Positions 1-9,122 of a stretch of 64,000 nt of DNA are shown here, one piece after another. The position numbers and the translations under genes were made by a program. Source of the DNA: Williamsia sp. 1138 (lineage in GTDB: Bacteria > Actinomycetota > Actinomycetes > Mycobacteriales > Mycobacteriaceae); assembly GCF_002095435.2 (NCBI RefSeq), contig NZ_MJEJ02000048.1, forward strand, positions 124,001 through 188,000, given 5' to 3'. The notes under the pieces are model-generated. The model worked only from the letters and a program-made list of their open reading frames with translations, did not search any database and had not been told where the DNA came from. Within the stretch, counting starts at the first letter, position 1. Each line of letters starts with the position of its first letter.

Positions 1-2
1 CG

Positions 3-869
3 CTGCAATCGGCGCACATGATCGTGGCGGCCTACGTCGTGGGCGGGTTCCTGGTCGCATCCGTGTATGCGGTCGGCATGCTTCGCGGCAGGCGCGACCA
101 TTACCACCGCCTGGGCTTCGTCATCCCGTTCTCGGTGGCGAGCGTCGCCATGATCCCGCAGATGGCCATCGGAGATGCCCTGGCGCGCTGGGTCTATCAG
201 AACCAGCCGATGAAGTTCGCCGCCATGGAGATCGTTCCGGAAACGAGCGGCGACGTACCCGAGACCCTGCTCGGCCGCATCAACGACGACGGCACGGTCA
301 GCGGTGGCATACCCATCCCCGGGATGGCGTCCATCCTGTCCGACCCCTCGTCTGGCACGTCCACTGTGGTGCAAGGGCTGAACAGCTTCCCGGTGGCCGA
401 CCGCCCCACCTACTCCCAGGCCAACACCGTTCACCTCGCCTGGGATGTGATGGTGGGCCTCGGATCGTTCCTGATGGTGATCGCGCTCTGGTACGGACTG
501 TGCTGGATCTTCCGGAAAGACATGCCACAGAGCAAACTGTTCCTGCGAGTCGCCGCGTGCTGCGGCGTGCTGGCCGTGATCACGATGGAGGCGGGCTGGA
601 TCGTCTCCGAGGTCGGCAGGCAACCGCGGATCGTCTACAACTACATGAAAGTGGAGGACGCAGCCACCGGAAACACCAGCGTCTGGATCACTTTCATCGT
701 CGTCGTACTGATCTACCTGGCGCTCGGGGTGACCACCGTGCTGGTGCTCCGGCACATGAGCCGCCGGTTCCGTGCAGCCGACGCGGCCGAGCAATCGGAC
801 GACGATGTCGGTGTTCCGTACGGCCCGACCGGTGACCCCGAGCCTGCTTCATCGGTACCGGACCCATGA
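3..869 (+). CDS. cydA: Cytochrome bd quinol oxidase subunit I, C-terminal part
   Basis: This is the end of the large subunit of the cytochrome bd-type terminal oxidase, an inner-membrane enzyme that oxidises quinol and reduces oxygen to water. The gene enters from the left edge already in frame, so its true start is outside the window. Visible are the Q-loop signature QPMKFAAMEI (compare QPxKxAAxE in the family), several hydrophobic spans and the late GRQP motif. The usual Trp of GRQPW reads Arg here (GRQPRIVY). The charged C-terminal tail is typical. It overlaps cydB by 4 bases (ATGA), so the two are translationally coupled. Family assignment is firm; only subtype (classical bd or CIO-like) is open. 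Confidence 0.93.
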   Translation: MQSAHMIVAAYVVGGFLVASVYAVGMLRGRRDHYHRLGFVIPFSVASVAMIPQMAIGDALARWVYQNQPMKFAAMEIVPETSGDVPETLLGRINDDGTVSGGIPIPGMASILSDPSSGTSTVVQGLNSFPVADRPTYSQANTVHLAWDVMVGLGSFLMVIALWYGLCWIFRKDMPQSKLFLRVAACCGVLAVITMEAGWIVSEVGRQPRIVYNYMKVEDAATGNTSVWITFIVVVLIYLALGVTTVLVLRHMSRRFRAADAAEQSDDDVGVPYGPTGDPEPASSVPDP

Positions 870-1867
870 GCGACGTGATCGCGATCGTCCTGATGATCGG
901 CATCATCGCGTATGCCGTGTTCGGGGGCGCCGACTTCGGGGCGGGATTCTGGGATCTCGTCGCCGGCGGTACGGACGCCGGAGCGCGCCCGCGCGAGGTG
1001 ATAGACCGTTCCATCGGCCCCGTGTGGGAGGCCAACCATGTCTGGCTGATCTTCAGTTTTGTGGTTCTGTGGACCGCGTTCCCCGAGGTGTACGCGTCGA
1101 TCACGTTGACCCTGTTCGTCCCTCTCACGATCGCAGCGCTGGGAATAGTGCTGCGGGGCTCGAGCTTTGCCTTCCGCAAGGCTGTGCTGCGCACCCGTGA
1201 CCGGCGGCGCTTCGGCGCGGTCTTCGCGACGTCGTCGGTCCTGGTCCCGTATTGCCTGGGCGCGGTGATCGGCGCCATCGCGTCGGGGCAGGTGCCACCG
1301 GGCGGCACAGCCGGCGACTCGTTCGCGAGCTGGATGAACCCGGTGTCGATCCTGGGTGGTGTGCTCGCCGTCGTCGTGGCCGCCTACCTCGCCGCGGTCA
1401 ACCTCATCTGCGATGCCCGCCGACTCGCCGACGACGAGATGGTCGAGTATTTCCGTCGACGGGCGATGGGCGCAGCGGTCGTCGCAGGGATCGCGCTCGC
1501 GGTCGGCGTTGTGGTGCTCCGCGAATACGCACCGTATCTCTTCGACGGACTCACCTCGAGGGCCTTGCCCTTGATGATCGCGTCCGGGATCTGCGGGGTG
1601 GCATCACTGGCGCTGATCGTCCGCCGCGATACCCGGTTCTCGCAGTGGCTCTCGGGTGCGGCGGTGGTGGCGGCGCTCGTTGCCTATGGCGTCGCGCAGA
1701 CGCCCTACCTGCTGCCGGAGACCGTCACGGTGACCGAGGCGGCAGCACCGTCGGGCACGTTGGGTGCGCTGCTGGTGGCCACCGCCGCGGCCGGACTGAT
1801 CGTACTTCCGTCTCTCGGCCTGCTCTACGTGCTGGACCGGAAGAACCTCTTGCCCGAGGAAGGCTGA
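866..1867 (+). CDS. cydB: Cytochrome bd quinol oxidase subunit II
   Basis: The second subunit of the bd oxidase, 333 residues, which partners CydA in the membrane. The N terminus carries the family pattern of a first helix followed by GGADFGAGFWDL and then GPVWEANHVWLIF, which is highly conserved in CydB. Eight or more hydrophobic spans are readable. The start ATG overlaps the cydA stop. No cydDC transporter genes follow; the next gene is on the other strand and ends 13 bases away, so the operon finishes here and there is no room for a dedicated hairpin terminator. Confidence 0.95.
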   Translation: MSDVIAIVLMIGIIAYAVFGGADFGAGFWDLVAGGTDAGARPREVIDRSIGPVWEANHVWLIFSFVVLWTAFPEVYASITLTLFVPLTIAALGIVLRGSSFAFRKAVLRTRDRRRFGAVFATSSVLVPYCLGAVIGAIASGQVPPGGTAGDSFASWMNPVSILGGVLAVVVAAYLAAVNLICDARRLADDEMVEYFRRRAMGAAVVAGIALAVGVVVLREYAPYLFDGLTSRALPLMIASGICGVASLALIVRRDTRFSQWLSGAAVVAALVAYGVAQTPYLLPETVTVTEAAAPSGTLGALLVATAAAGLIVLPSLGLLYVLDRKNLLPEEG

Positions 1868-1880
1868 ACGAGCCGGGGCT

Positions 1881-4376
1881 TCACAGGCGTGGATCAACCG
1901 GTTCGGACTCCATGGCGAGAACACCGAACACGCATTGGTGCACTCTCCAGACGGGTTCACCCGCCACCGCTCGGCGGATGGATTCGAGACCGAGAGCGTA
2001 CTCGCGCAGAGCCATCGACCGCTTGTGGCCGAGATTGCGCTGCTTGAGGCGCGAGAGCGTCGACGGGTCGGTGTAGTCCGCTCCGTAGATGATGCGCAGG
2101 TATTCGGGTCCACGGACCTTGAGTCCCGGCTGTGCCAGGCCTTTCGGGCCGCGGACCAGATTGTTCAGCGGCTTGACCACCATGCCTTCCCCGCCATTGG
2201 CCGTCAGGTCCTCCCACCACTCGACGCCGGCAGCAAGGGACGTTTCGTCGGCGGTGTCCACCACCAGACGCCTCGTCGACCTGAACAACTCAGGGTCGTT
2301 GTGTACCAGACGGTCCGCGATATCGAGGTGCCACAGGTGATCGTGTTTCTCGTAGGTTCCCGCGTCACTCGCCAGCACCTGGAAGGGCGCAACCTGAATA
2401 CCCAGCGCATTGTCGATCGGCTGCACGTAGTGACGGTACGAGTCCACAAACCGCTGGGCGTTGTCAGCCCTCGACCGCGTTCGAGCGAGCAGATCTCCGA
2501 CATCCGCGCCACGCGCTGCTGCTGCCTCGAGCACGCCTATGGTCGCCGGAACGGCGGCGGTCGCAGCCGCACCGACCTTCGCGTACTGACTGCGGACCAT
2601 TGCCTCGGCCTTTGCGGTCCACGGCAGTATCTCGGTGTCGAGCAACAACCAGCTTGCCCCCAGTTCGGTCCAGATGCCTGCTTCGGCAACGGCATCAGCG
2701 ATTCGGTTCAGTACCTCCGTCTGCCGGTCGGCATCAAAGAACGCCCGTCCGGTGCGCGAGTAGATGACGCCGGAACCATCCACGCTCACGCGCACGATGG
2801 CGCGCGACCCCATGTGCTTCTCCTCGCAGATGACGCGGTCGACGGCACGCTTCGCGTAGTGACTGAACGCCTCGTCCGGATATTCGAGGACCCCGTCCCG
2901 CGACGAGCTGTCGACCGGCGACATCGTCGGCGGCAGGTAGATCAGCTGCGCAGGGGCAATCGCGAACCGGCTCATGACTTCCAGAGCTCCGGCCGCATTC
3001 TCCTCACGCAACGACAGTCGCCCCATGTGCTCGGTCTCGATCACGCGGTGACCGAGGATGTCGGTCAGGGTCAAGACCTCCAGATCACGATCCGGAGGAG
3101 CCAACGGGCGCACCGGCTCGTAGTGGGTGGCAGTGGCAGGCACCGAGACCACCTCACGCTCTGGGTAGCGCAGCGCCGTCAGTGCGCCACCGAACACACA
3201 CCCGGTGTCCAGGCACATGGTGTTGTTGATCCACTCGGTCTCCGGCACCGGAGTGTGCCCGTACAACACCATCGCGGACCCACGGTAGTCATCGGCCCAG
3301 GGGTACCGGACCGGCATGCCGAACTCATCGGTTTCACCACTGGTGTCGCCGTACAGGGCGAATGCTCGCACCCGACCCGACGCCCGGCCGTGGTACTTCT
3401 CCTTCAGACCCGCATGCGCGACAACGAGTTTGCCGTCGTCCAGCACGTAGTGAGCGACGAGCCCGTCGCAGAACCGACGTACGTCGCTGACAAACGACTC
3501 GTCCTCGGATGCCAGCTGATCGAGTGTCTCCTGCAGACCATGGGTTGGCTTGACGTCCTTGCGCCCCAGCGCGCGAACAAGTTTCGCCTCGTGATTGCCT
3601 GAGACACACAGCGCACTGCCGCTTCGGACCATGCCCATCACCAGACGCAGCACACCAGGCGAATCCGGTCCGCGATCGACCAGATCGCCGACGAAGATCG
3701 CTCTCCGGCCGGCGGGATGCGACGCGTCGACCGGGCGACCACTCCCATCACGGGTGATCACGTAGCCCAGGGAGACGAGCAGCGTCTCGAGTTCCTCGCG
3801 ACACCCGTGCACGTCGCCGATCACATCGAACGGACCGTGCTGTTCGCGCTGATCATTGAACAGCCGGGTTCGAACGATCGACGCCTCCGCGACAGCCTCA
3901 GCCGAGTCCAGAACGTGGATCGTGCGAAATCCCTCGCGTTTGAGGCTGCGCAGTGACCGCCGCAACTGATCGTGCTGGCGCTTGATGACGTGCGTGCCGA
4001 AGTCGCGGTCAGGTCGAGACGCGTTGCGCTCCGCCGATACCGCGATCGGCAGGTCCAGGACGATCGCCACCGGGAGCACGTCGTGGTCCTTGGCCAACGC
4101 GAGCAACGACTTTCGGGACGAGGGCTGCACGTTGGTCGCATCGATCACCGTCAGACGACCCCGGTCGAGACGTTTGCCCGCGATGTACTCGAGCAGGGCG
4201 AACGCATCCGACGTCGCGGCCTGGTCGTTCGGATCGTCGGAGACCATCGCGCGGCAGGCGTCGCTGGACACCACTTCCGTCGGCGCGAAGTGTGTGGCGG
4301 CGAACGTCGACTTGCCCGATCCGCTGGTGCCGACGAGGACAACCAGCGACAGTTCGGGAATACTCAATTCGCTCAT
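1881..4376 (-). CDS. pnkp: Polynucleotide kinase-phosphatase with RNA ligase domain (bacterial Pnkp)
   Basis: An 831-residue, three-domain RNA end-healing and sealing enzyme. Residues 1-170 form a P-loop 5'-kinase (GTSGSGKST at 16-24). Residues 183-420 form a calcineurin-type phosphatase, with DxH at 188-190, GDLVDRG at 230-236, GNHE at 260-263, a later VVAHAG and LYGHT. The C-terminal half is a nucleotidyltransferase (ligase) domain with motif I EEKHMG, in which Lys520 is the expected adenylylation site. In the known system Pnkp works with the Hen1 methyltransferase to repair cleaved tRNA-like RNAs and mark the repaired site with a 2'-O-methyl group. Its ATG overlaps the hen1 stop by 4 bases. 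All core catalytic motifs look intact. Confidence 0.95.
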   Translation of the reverse strand: MSELSIPELSLVVLVGTSGSGKSTFAATHFAPTEVVSSDACRAMVSDDPNDQAATSDAFALLEYIAGKRLDRGRLTVIDATNVQPSSRKSLLALAKDHDVLPVAIVLDLPIAVSAERNASRPDRDFGTHVIKRQHDQLRRSLRSLKREGFRTIHVLDSAEAVAEASIVRTRLFNDQREQHGPFDVIGDVHGCREELETLLVSLGYVITRDGSGRPVDASHPAGRRAIFVGDLVDRGPDSPGVLRLVMGMVRSGSALCVSGNHEAKLVRALGRKDVKPTHGLQETLDQLASEDESFVSDVRRFCDGLVAHYVLDDGKLVVAHAGLKEKYHGRASGRVRAFALYGDTSGETDEFGMPVRYPWADDYRGSAMVLYGHTPVPETEWINNTMCLDTGCVFGGALTALRYPEREVVSVPATATHYEPVRPLAPPDRDLEVLTLTDILGHRVIETEHMGRLSLREENAAGALEVMSRFAIAPAQLIYLPPTMSPVDSSSRDGVLEYPDEAFSHYAKRAVDRVICEEKHMGSRAIVRVSVDGSGVIYSRTGRAFFDADRQTEVLNRIADAVAEAGIWTELGASWLLLDTEILPWTAKAEAMVRSQYAKVGAAATAAVPATIGVLEAAAARGADVGDLLARTRSRADNAQRFVDSYRHYVQPIDNALGIQVAPFQVLASDAGTYEKHDHLWHLDIADRLVHNDPELFRSTRRLVVDTADETSLAAGVEWWEDLTANGGEGMVVKPLNNLVRGPKGLAQPGLKVRGPEYLRIIYGADYTDPSTLSRLKQRNLGHKRSMALREYALGLESIRRAVAGEPVWRVHQCVFGVLAMESEPVDPRL

Positions 4377-5785
4377 GCGCTTTCCCCCGTCTCCACCAGT
4401 CGCCCGAAGATGGCCATCTGTGTCGGCGACCCGACCTCGTTGTCGAGATCGCCCACCGGGCGCATCACGACGTCATAACCGTAAGTCTCACCGACAGACC
4501 CGGCCCAGGTGGTGAACTCACCTCGAGTCCACTCGAAGCGGTGGTCAGGGTGCCTAAATCCGCCGCCCTGTAACGCCGGATAGTGCACGTTGTATTCGGA
4601 ATTCGGTGTCGTGACCACGACATGACGTGGACGCATCGCGCCGAAGACGTTGGCCACCACGGCAGGGAGCCGGTCGGGGTCGATGTGCTCGATGACCTCC
4701 ATCAGGATGGCCAGATCAACCCCTTCCAGGCGTTCGTCCTCGTACTGCAGCGATGACAGCAGCAACGACAACCGGGCCGACTGGCGCTCGGTCATGTCTG
4801 CCACGTGCAGACGCTTCGCTGCCTTCGTCAGTGAGGTGTCCGAGACTTCCGTACCGATCACGCGTGCAACCCCCTGAACCTTGAGCAACGCCCCCAGGAG
4901 TGCTCCGGGACCGCATCCGAGATCGACGACCGTCGCCGGGCGCAGGTCATTCACGACCTCGAGAACCGCGTCGTGGCGCAGGCGGACGAGAGGGCGCGAC
5001 ACGGCAGGCTCCTCCTCCTGCACTGCTTCTTCGACGGGTCTGTCATCCAATTCGACCAGCCGCTGAGCCGCAGCGTCTTTCAGCGCGCGCTGGTGGGCAA
5101 GGTAGCGATGCGTGATCAGTTCGCGTTCCGGGTGCGTCGCAAGCCATCCCGATCCTGCCCTGACCAGCTTGTCGACCTCAGCATCATCGACCCAGTAGTG
5201 TTTGGCGTCGTCGAGAACCGGTAGCAACACGTAGAGGTGGTTCAGCGCCTCCGACAGCCGCAGATCGCCCTGAAGGGTCACCGACGCCAATGGGGCGTCG
5301 CCCCACTCCGGCCGGGTCGCATCCAACGGGATCGGATCCGCCGTCACGTTCCATCCCATCGGCTCGAACAGGCGGGTCAGCAGATCCGGGATACCCGGTA
5401 CCGCAGGCAGCGTGATGGTCAGCGGTAGCTCAGTGTCGACCAGATCCGCACGTGCCGTGCAATGCCCGTTCAGCGCAGACCGGAAGACCTTGGCCATCGC
5501 CACCGACAGCAGCGAGGAAGCAACGTACGGACGATCGTTGACGTACTGCCCGAGCGCGAATCCGTCGTTCGCGCCAGATCGGCCACGTACCAACGCGACC
5601 GGATCGACCTCGAGGACCATAGCGACCGTGCACCGATCACCGCTGACCTCCGGATAAAAGACATGCGCCGTTCCGCCGTAGACGGGGAACTGCTGCACCT
5701 TCTCTGGATGCTTGTGCAGCAGGAAGCCCAGATCGCTCGGCACTGCAAAGGCCGGCGATCGTTCGGCGGAGATGGTCAACAGCAT
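4373..5785 (-). CDS. hen1: 3'-terminal RNA ribose 2'-O-methyltransferase Hen1
   Basis: The first gene of the RNA repair operon, 470 residues. The N-terminal region (about 1-240) is the Hen1-specific part that activates ligation by Pnkp, beginning with the typical SDLGFLLHKHPEKVQ stretch. The C-terminal methyltransferase has the SAM motif DLGCGPG at 288-294, the metal-binding MEVIEH at 362-367 and RHPDHRFEWTR at 411-421, which together match the Glu/Glu/His/His site of Hen1. I chose the internal ATG at 5785 because homologues start MLLTI; an upstream in-frame ATG would add 12 atypical residues. Bacterial Hen1 differs from plant HEN1 in acting at repaired tRNA breaks rather than on small RNAs. 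Confidence 0.94.
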   Translation of the reverse strand: MLLTISAERSPAFAVPSDLGFLLHKHPEKVQQFPVYGGTAHVFYPEVSGDRCTVAMVLEVDPVALVRGRSGANDGFALGQYVNDRPYVASSLLSVAMAKVFRSALNGHCTARADLVDTELPLTITLPAVPGIPDLLTRLFEPMGWNVTADPIPLDATRPEWGDAPLASVTLQGDLRLSEALNHLYVLLPVLDDAKHYWVDDAEVDKLVRAGSGWLATHPERELITHRYLAHQRALKDAAAQRLVELDDRPVEEAVQEEEPAVSRPLVRLRHDAVLEVVNDLRPATVVDLGCGPGALLGALLKVQGVARVIGTEVSDTSLTKAAKRLHVADMTERQSARLSLLLSSLQYEDERLEGVDLAILMEVIEHIDPDRLPAVVANVFGAMRPRHVVVTTPNSEYNVHYPALQGGGFRHPDHRFEWTRGEFTTWAGSVGETYGYDVVMRPVGDLDNEVGSPTQMAIFGRLVETGESA

Positions 5786-5824
5786 CAGGACAGTCTGACC
5801 TATGCACCCTGTCCAGAACACCGG

Positions 5825-7831
5825 TTATTCATCGAGCAGTTCTCGGCGCAGTCGGTTGCGATTGCGTTCCTGTTGTCGACGTTGATGTTTGGCTTCGGTT
5901 CTGGACCGGGTGCGGGTTGGTTGATCCGGTTTTCGTCTACGCGGCGGCGCCGGGGTCGGGTCTTCCCATTCTATGTTTCGCAACGCGGGAAAGAGATCGT
6001 CACCGGTCCAGGCAGGACCGTCGTAGGTGCGGCCTTCGGGTGTGATGACCACCGTTCGGGTACGCCCTTGACGGTCGACGTACTGGTCATCTACCCAATC
6101 CGAATGCGTCTTCAGCAGGTGATGGAAACGACAAAGCGCTTTCATCCCCGTCGGATGGGTATGGCCGCCCGCGGCGGGGTCCTCGTGGTTGTATTCGGTG
6201 CTGTGATCGAGATCGGCGGTCCAGGCGGACTGGTTGCAGCCGGGCCACATGCAATACAGGTCACGCATCCGAAGGTAGGCATCAAGAACCGCCGACGGTC
6301 GGTAGTGGTTGCCGCGTTTGACCGGCGGAAGCGGGATCACCTCGAAGGCGCGCGGTGTGACCTTGTCCCAGTCGACGTTGTCCAGATTGCCGAATCGGGG
6401 ATCCTTCGGCGGCGCGGGCATGTTCATCGTCGTGGGGGCAGCCTTCTTCGCCGCGCGGCGGGCTGCGCGATTCGGTTGCGACGACGAGCAAGCGCCGTGT
6501 GCACCCGCATCCGAGTGTTCCCTGGACGCATCCTGGTGAGGAGCCGCGCCATCATTCGATGCGGTGCCGCCCGGCTCTTCACCGGTTTCGGCCTCGGCCT
6601 TGGTCTCGGTCTCGTGCTCGTGCTCGGTTTCGGATTCGTCGGTTTCGTCTTCGTCGGTGACGTCCTCGCCCGGGTCGACGGTCGCCTGTGCGCCTGAATC
6701 CTCTGCGCTAGCAGGTTTTTCGGATCCTGATGCTGGCTCTGCTGGTTTCGGCATGGGTTCTGCTGGTTCTGGCGTGGGCACTGCCGGTTCCGGTTTGGGC
6801 TCCGCTGGTTCTGGCGTGGGCTCCGGCGCAGCTTCGGGTGCTGGTCTCTTCTTGTTGCCCGTGGGCCGCACTGTGGTCGAGTCCTGCTTGGCGAGGTCGC
6901 GAGCGTGTTCGGCGGAAATGACGCCATGGCCTTCGAGGTAGCCGGGCTCGTCGTCTTCACCGTCGAGCGTGGACTGGTTGGCGATGGCATGGAGCACGAT
7001 CTTGACGTCGACCCCACCGATCTGCTGCGTCTTGACCAGCGGCCAGATCTCCGCCTCACAGGGATGCTCGTCGTCCTCATCACACAAGCACTCGAACTCG
7101 CGGCCCATCGTGATCGCGAACAACGCATCAGACATCCGCTGAGCCTTCTTGCGCGGATCGCGTCGGCAGGTCGACTTCGCCAACATCTCCAAGCGCTTCA
7201 TGATGATCGCTGTGTGCTCGGCCGACAACGTCGCGGTGAGGCTGCTCATCCCGTTCTGCTCACCGTCACTCCACACCCCACGCTTGTCCTTGGCGTCCTT
7301 GCGGTCGTCGCGGATCAGGTCCGGATCGCGCCGGAAGATGGTGGCATCGATCATGTCCCGCATCGCCTTGCTCGACCACGACCCTTTGCCGCGCAGGCTC
7401 TCTGCGATGTCGCGGTCGATGTCGGCGGCATGGTCAGTGCCCTCGATCAGATCGGTACGCGAGACGATCTTCGGGATGTGATGCCAGGCCACCAGACCGT
7501 GCTTGAGGGCCAATGCCACCTTCGGCAACCGGTCCCGCAATGCGAGCGCACAGGTGAGATGACTTTCCGCTGCCGTCTGGGACAGACGGTTCGCCAAAGC
7601 CAAGCGAGCTGCGGCCTGGACGTACGCGTCCTGCAGGAAATCATGGGAGGCTACGCTTTCGGCTTCGAGCTGCCGGTGCAGTTCGGCGGCATAGGTGTAG
7701 CGGGCCCATTCCAGATAACCCTGCCCGGTCAAGGCCCGCTCGATCGAGGCCAACAAGTCGTTGGCCCGCAACGACATCGCCGGCGTTATCCCGGTGATGG
7801 AAGGGTCCAGACTCGGCCACGGTTCGAACAT
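5825..7831 (-). CDS. DUF222 and HNH endonuclease-like protein (13E12 type)
   Basis: A 668-residue protein of the large actinobacterial DUF222-HNH group. The N-terminal third is the helical DUF222 region. A long low-complexity insert follows, first Pro-Glu repeats (variants of PEPTPEPAEPKPEPA) and then an acidic Asp/Glu/Thr stretch. The HNH domain comes next: MWPGCNQ supplies one Cys, LDHSTEYNHEDP the His, and CRFHHLLKTH the rest. The tail is Arg/Lys-rich. I chose ATG 7831; a TTG at 7900 would extend it without good support. Members of this group are multicopy in many actinobacteria and are often mobile, but function in the cell is unclear and I do not assign one. Confidence 0.85.
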   Translation of the reverse strand: MFEPWPSLDPSITGITPAMSLRANDLLASIERALTGQGYLEWARYTYAAELHRQLEAESVASHDFLQDAYVQAAARLALANRLSQTAAESHLTCALALRDRLPKVALALKHGLVAWHHIPKIVSRTDLIEGTDHAADIDRDIAESLRGKGSWSSKAMRDMIDATIFRRDPDLIRDDRKDAKDKRGVWSDGEQNGMSSLTATLSAEHTAIIMKRLEMLAKSTCRRDPRKKAQRMSDALFAITMGREFECLCDEDDEHPCEAEIWPLVKTQQIGGVDVKIVLHAIANQSTLDGEDDEPGYLEGHGVISAEHARDLAKQDSTTVRPTGNKKRPAPEAAPEPTPEPAEPKPEPAVPTPEPAEPMPKPAEPASGSEKPASAEDSGAQATVDPGEDVTDEDETDESETEHEHETETKAEAETGEEPGGTASNDGAAPHQDASREHSDAGAHGACSSSQPNRAARRAAKKAAPTTMNMPAPPKDPRFGNLDNVDWDKVTPRAFEVIPLPPVKRGNHYRPSAVLDAYLRMRDLYCMWPGCNQSAWTADLDHSTEYNHEDPAAGGHTHPTGMKALCRFHHLLKTHSDWVDDQYVDRQGRTRTVVITPEGRTYDGPAWTGDDLFPALRNIEWEDPTPAPPRRRKPDQPTRTRSRTEAKHQRRQQERNRNRLRRELLDE

Positions 7832-7953
7832 ACTTGCTAACTTACGGCAGGGGTCTGACACGCCGACGACCAAAACAGGCCTACCGCGACCCCGGATCAA
7901 GATTCATCTGTTCAGATGACAAACAACCCTGTTCGCTACTTCTATTTCGCGGT

Positions 7954-8838
7954 CTACTTCTTTTTGGTCCCAGGAAGTACACCGGAGTCGATAACGGCCT
8001 TCACGAAAGGCTTGGTGGCAGAGAGCAATTCCTCCGACTTCGAATCACCGGCCCACGCGGCGGCCGCAGCGTCGTCGGTGAGGTCTTCGATGTGGTCGTA
8101 CAGTTCGCCGCCCGCGGCCGTCATGGCCTCTCCGGTTTCCGTTCGTTCGAGCAGGCCACGCGCGACGAGGCGCTCCACGGCAGCGTCCCAGTCGTCGTCG
8201 CTCCAGCCCCGGGTGATCATCACCAGCTTCTTACCGAGTGCGCGTCGCCGCAGGGTCGGATCGGGATGGGGCGATTCGTGCAACACCAACGCCTCGAGCC
8301 GATCCAGACCAGCGATCACCAATGCCGCGATGTGCGCGTCCCCACGCCACTCTCGGATGATCGCGATGGAATGCCACAACCGCACGTGCGGCTGGGTCGG
8401 TGGTGTCGACGCCGCCCACGCTGCGGCCAGTGGTCGTCCACCCATGGGCAGAGTCGCCGCTTTTTCGGCGTAGCGATCGGCCAGCTCATCGAGGGCCGGG
8501 TCAGCGATCCGGTCGCCGAGTATCGGGCGGAGGGTTTCGTCGAGCATCTGGTAGCGGCGGGCGTCGACCACGTCGAGGCCAACCGCCTTCGCCGCATCCC
8601 ATCCCGGAGTGACGACAGCGGGACTGAAGTTGAAGAATGCTGCTGCAACGACCGACGCGTCACAAGGTCCCAGCGGCGCCCCTCGCGCCCCGACGTACCA
8701 GCCGTGAAAGTCCAATCCGGTGTCGGCGCAGGCGCCTTTGATCTCGGGGCTGAAGTACGCGAGGACGTGGAACGGCTCGAGGGTCTCGTACGCCGCGCGG
8801 GCGAGTGCCCGGTCGGACCCCGAGTACTTGAATGTCAT
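7954..8838 (-). CDS. SCO6745-family protein, winged-helix-like
   Basis: A 294-residue protein resembling the actinobacterial SCO6745 family. The N terminus (ARAAYETLEPFHVLAYFSPE) and the Arg-rich central segment with VRLWHSIAIIREWRGDAH match my memory of this family, which is usually described as having a helix-turn-helix-like fold. There is no signal peptide or membrane segment. It stands alone between the HNH gene and the divergent lon gene. No biochemical role is established that I can name, so this is a family label only. Confidence 0.7.
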   Translation of the reverse strand: MTFKYSGSDRALARAAYETLEPFHVLAYFSPEIKGACADTGLDFHGWYVGARGAPLGPCDASVVAAAFFNFSPAVVTPGWDAAKAVGLDVVDARRYQMLDETLRPILGDRIADPALDELADRYAEKAATLPMGGRPLAAAWAASTPPTQPHVRLWHSIAIIREWRGDAHIAALVIAGLDRLEALVLHESPHPDPTLRRRALGKKLVMITRGWSDDDWDAAVERLVARGLLERTETGEAMTAAGGELYDHIEDLTDDAAAAAWAGDSKSEELLSATKPFVKAVIDSGVLPGTKKK

Positions 8839-9084
8839 CCGTTCTTCCTACCGGAGACGACCGGGTCACCTCAGCAGATCACCGGGTTCGGGTTCATTCC
8901 GAAATCGGGAGCTGCGGTCTGTTGGAGGTAGATGGTCGCGTTGCTGTCGACACCCCGGCAACGGTGATCATCACCTATCAAGTCGGTTCGACTCCCCCGC
9001 CGGCAACGAATTGCTTCGGTTCGGTCTGCTTACCTGCCTGATAGATAGGCCAGAAGCACACTTCCTGTTCGCCCTCGATGAACA

Positions 9085-9098
9085 CCGCCACCTGGCGG
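9085..9098. promoter_or_regulatory. Perfect inverted repeat upstream of lon
   Basis: CCGCCA-CC-TGGCGG is a perfect 6-2-6 inverted repeat placed 55 bases before the lon start and touching the -35 element of the ECF-type promoter. It resembles a dimeric regulator site. It is reminiscent of ClgR sites, which are built on GTTCGC-type half sites, but it does not match them cleanly, so the protein that would bind is unknown. Confidence 0.45.
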
Positions 9099-9122
9099 AA
9101 CAAAGCTCCTCATGCCGAAGTT
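9097..9122 (+). promoter_or_regulatory. SigH/SigR-type ECF promoter of lon
   Basis: GGAAC (9097-9101), an 18-base spacer, and GTT (9120-9122) match the SigR/SigH consensus GGAA(C/T)-N18-GTT used for thiol-oxidative and heat stress genes in actinobacteria. The -10 GTT is shared with the first half of the HAIR element. Transcription would start near 9129, leaving a leader of about 24 bases that carries the GGAGGA ribosome site at 9144-9149. Confidence 0.65.

Noticed and set aside
1935-3602. A long open frame of 555 codons antisense to pnkp, and similar long frames opposite leuS (15027-16697), the CocE hydrolase (17477-19327) and murJ (38481-39977)
   Set aside because: High GC leaves long open frames opposite real genes. 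None shows a family motif, and their translations are rich in Arg, Gly and Pro with no plausible start.
6680-6860. Repetitive DNA in the HNH gene as a possible CRISPR or tandem array
   Set aside because: The repeats are coding Pro-Glu codons in one frame with no regular spacers.
8985-8995. GGTTCGACTCC, a tRNA T-loop-like string before lon
   Set aside because: No acceptor, D or anticodon arm can be formed at the right spacing, and no CCA end follows.
8839-9060. Short open frames on both strands between the SCO6745-type gene and lon
   Set aside because: No ribosome site plus recognisable product on either strand. One minus-strand frame ending at 8871 looks protein-like (TIYLQQTAAPDFGMNPNPVIC) but has no good start.
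9067-9083. GTTC-N9-GAAC as a ClgR box before lon
   Set aside because: Spacing and core do not match the ClgR pattern well enough, although ClgR control of lon is known in Streptomyces.
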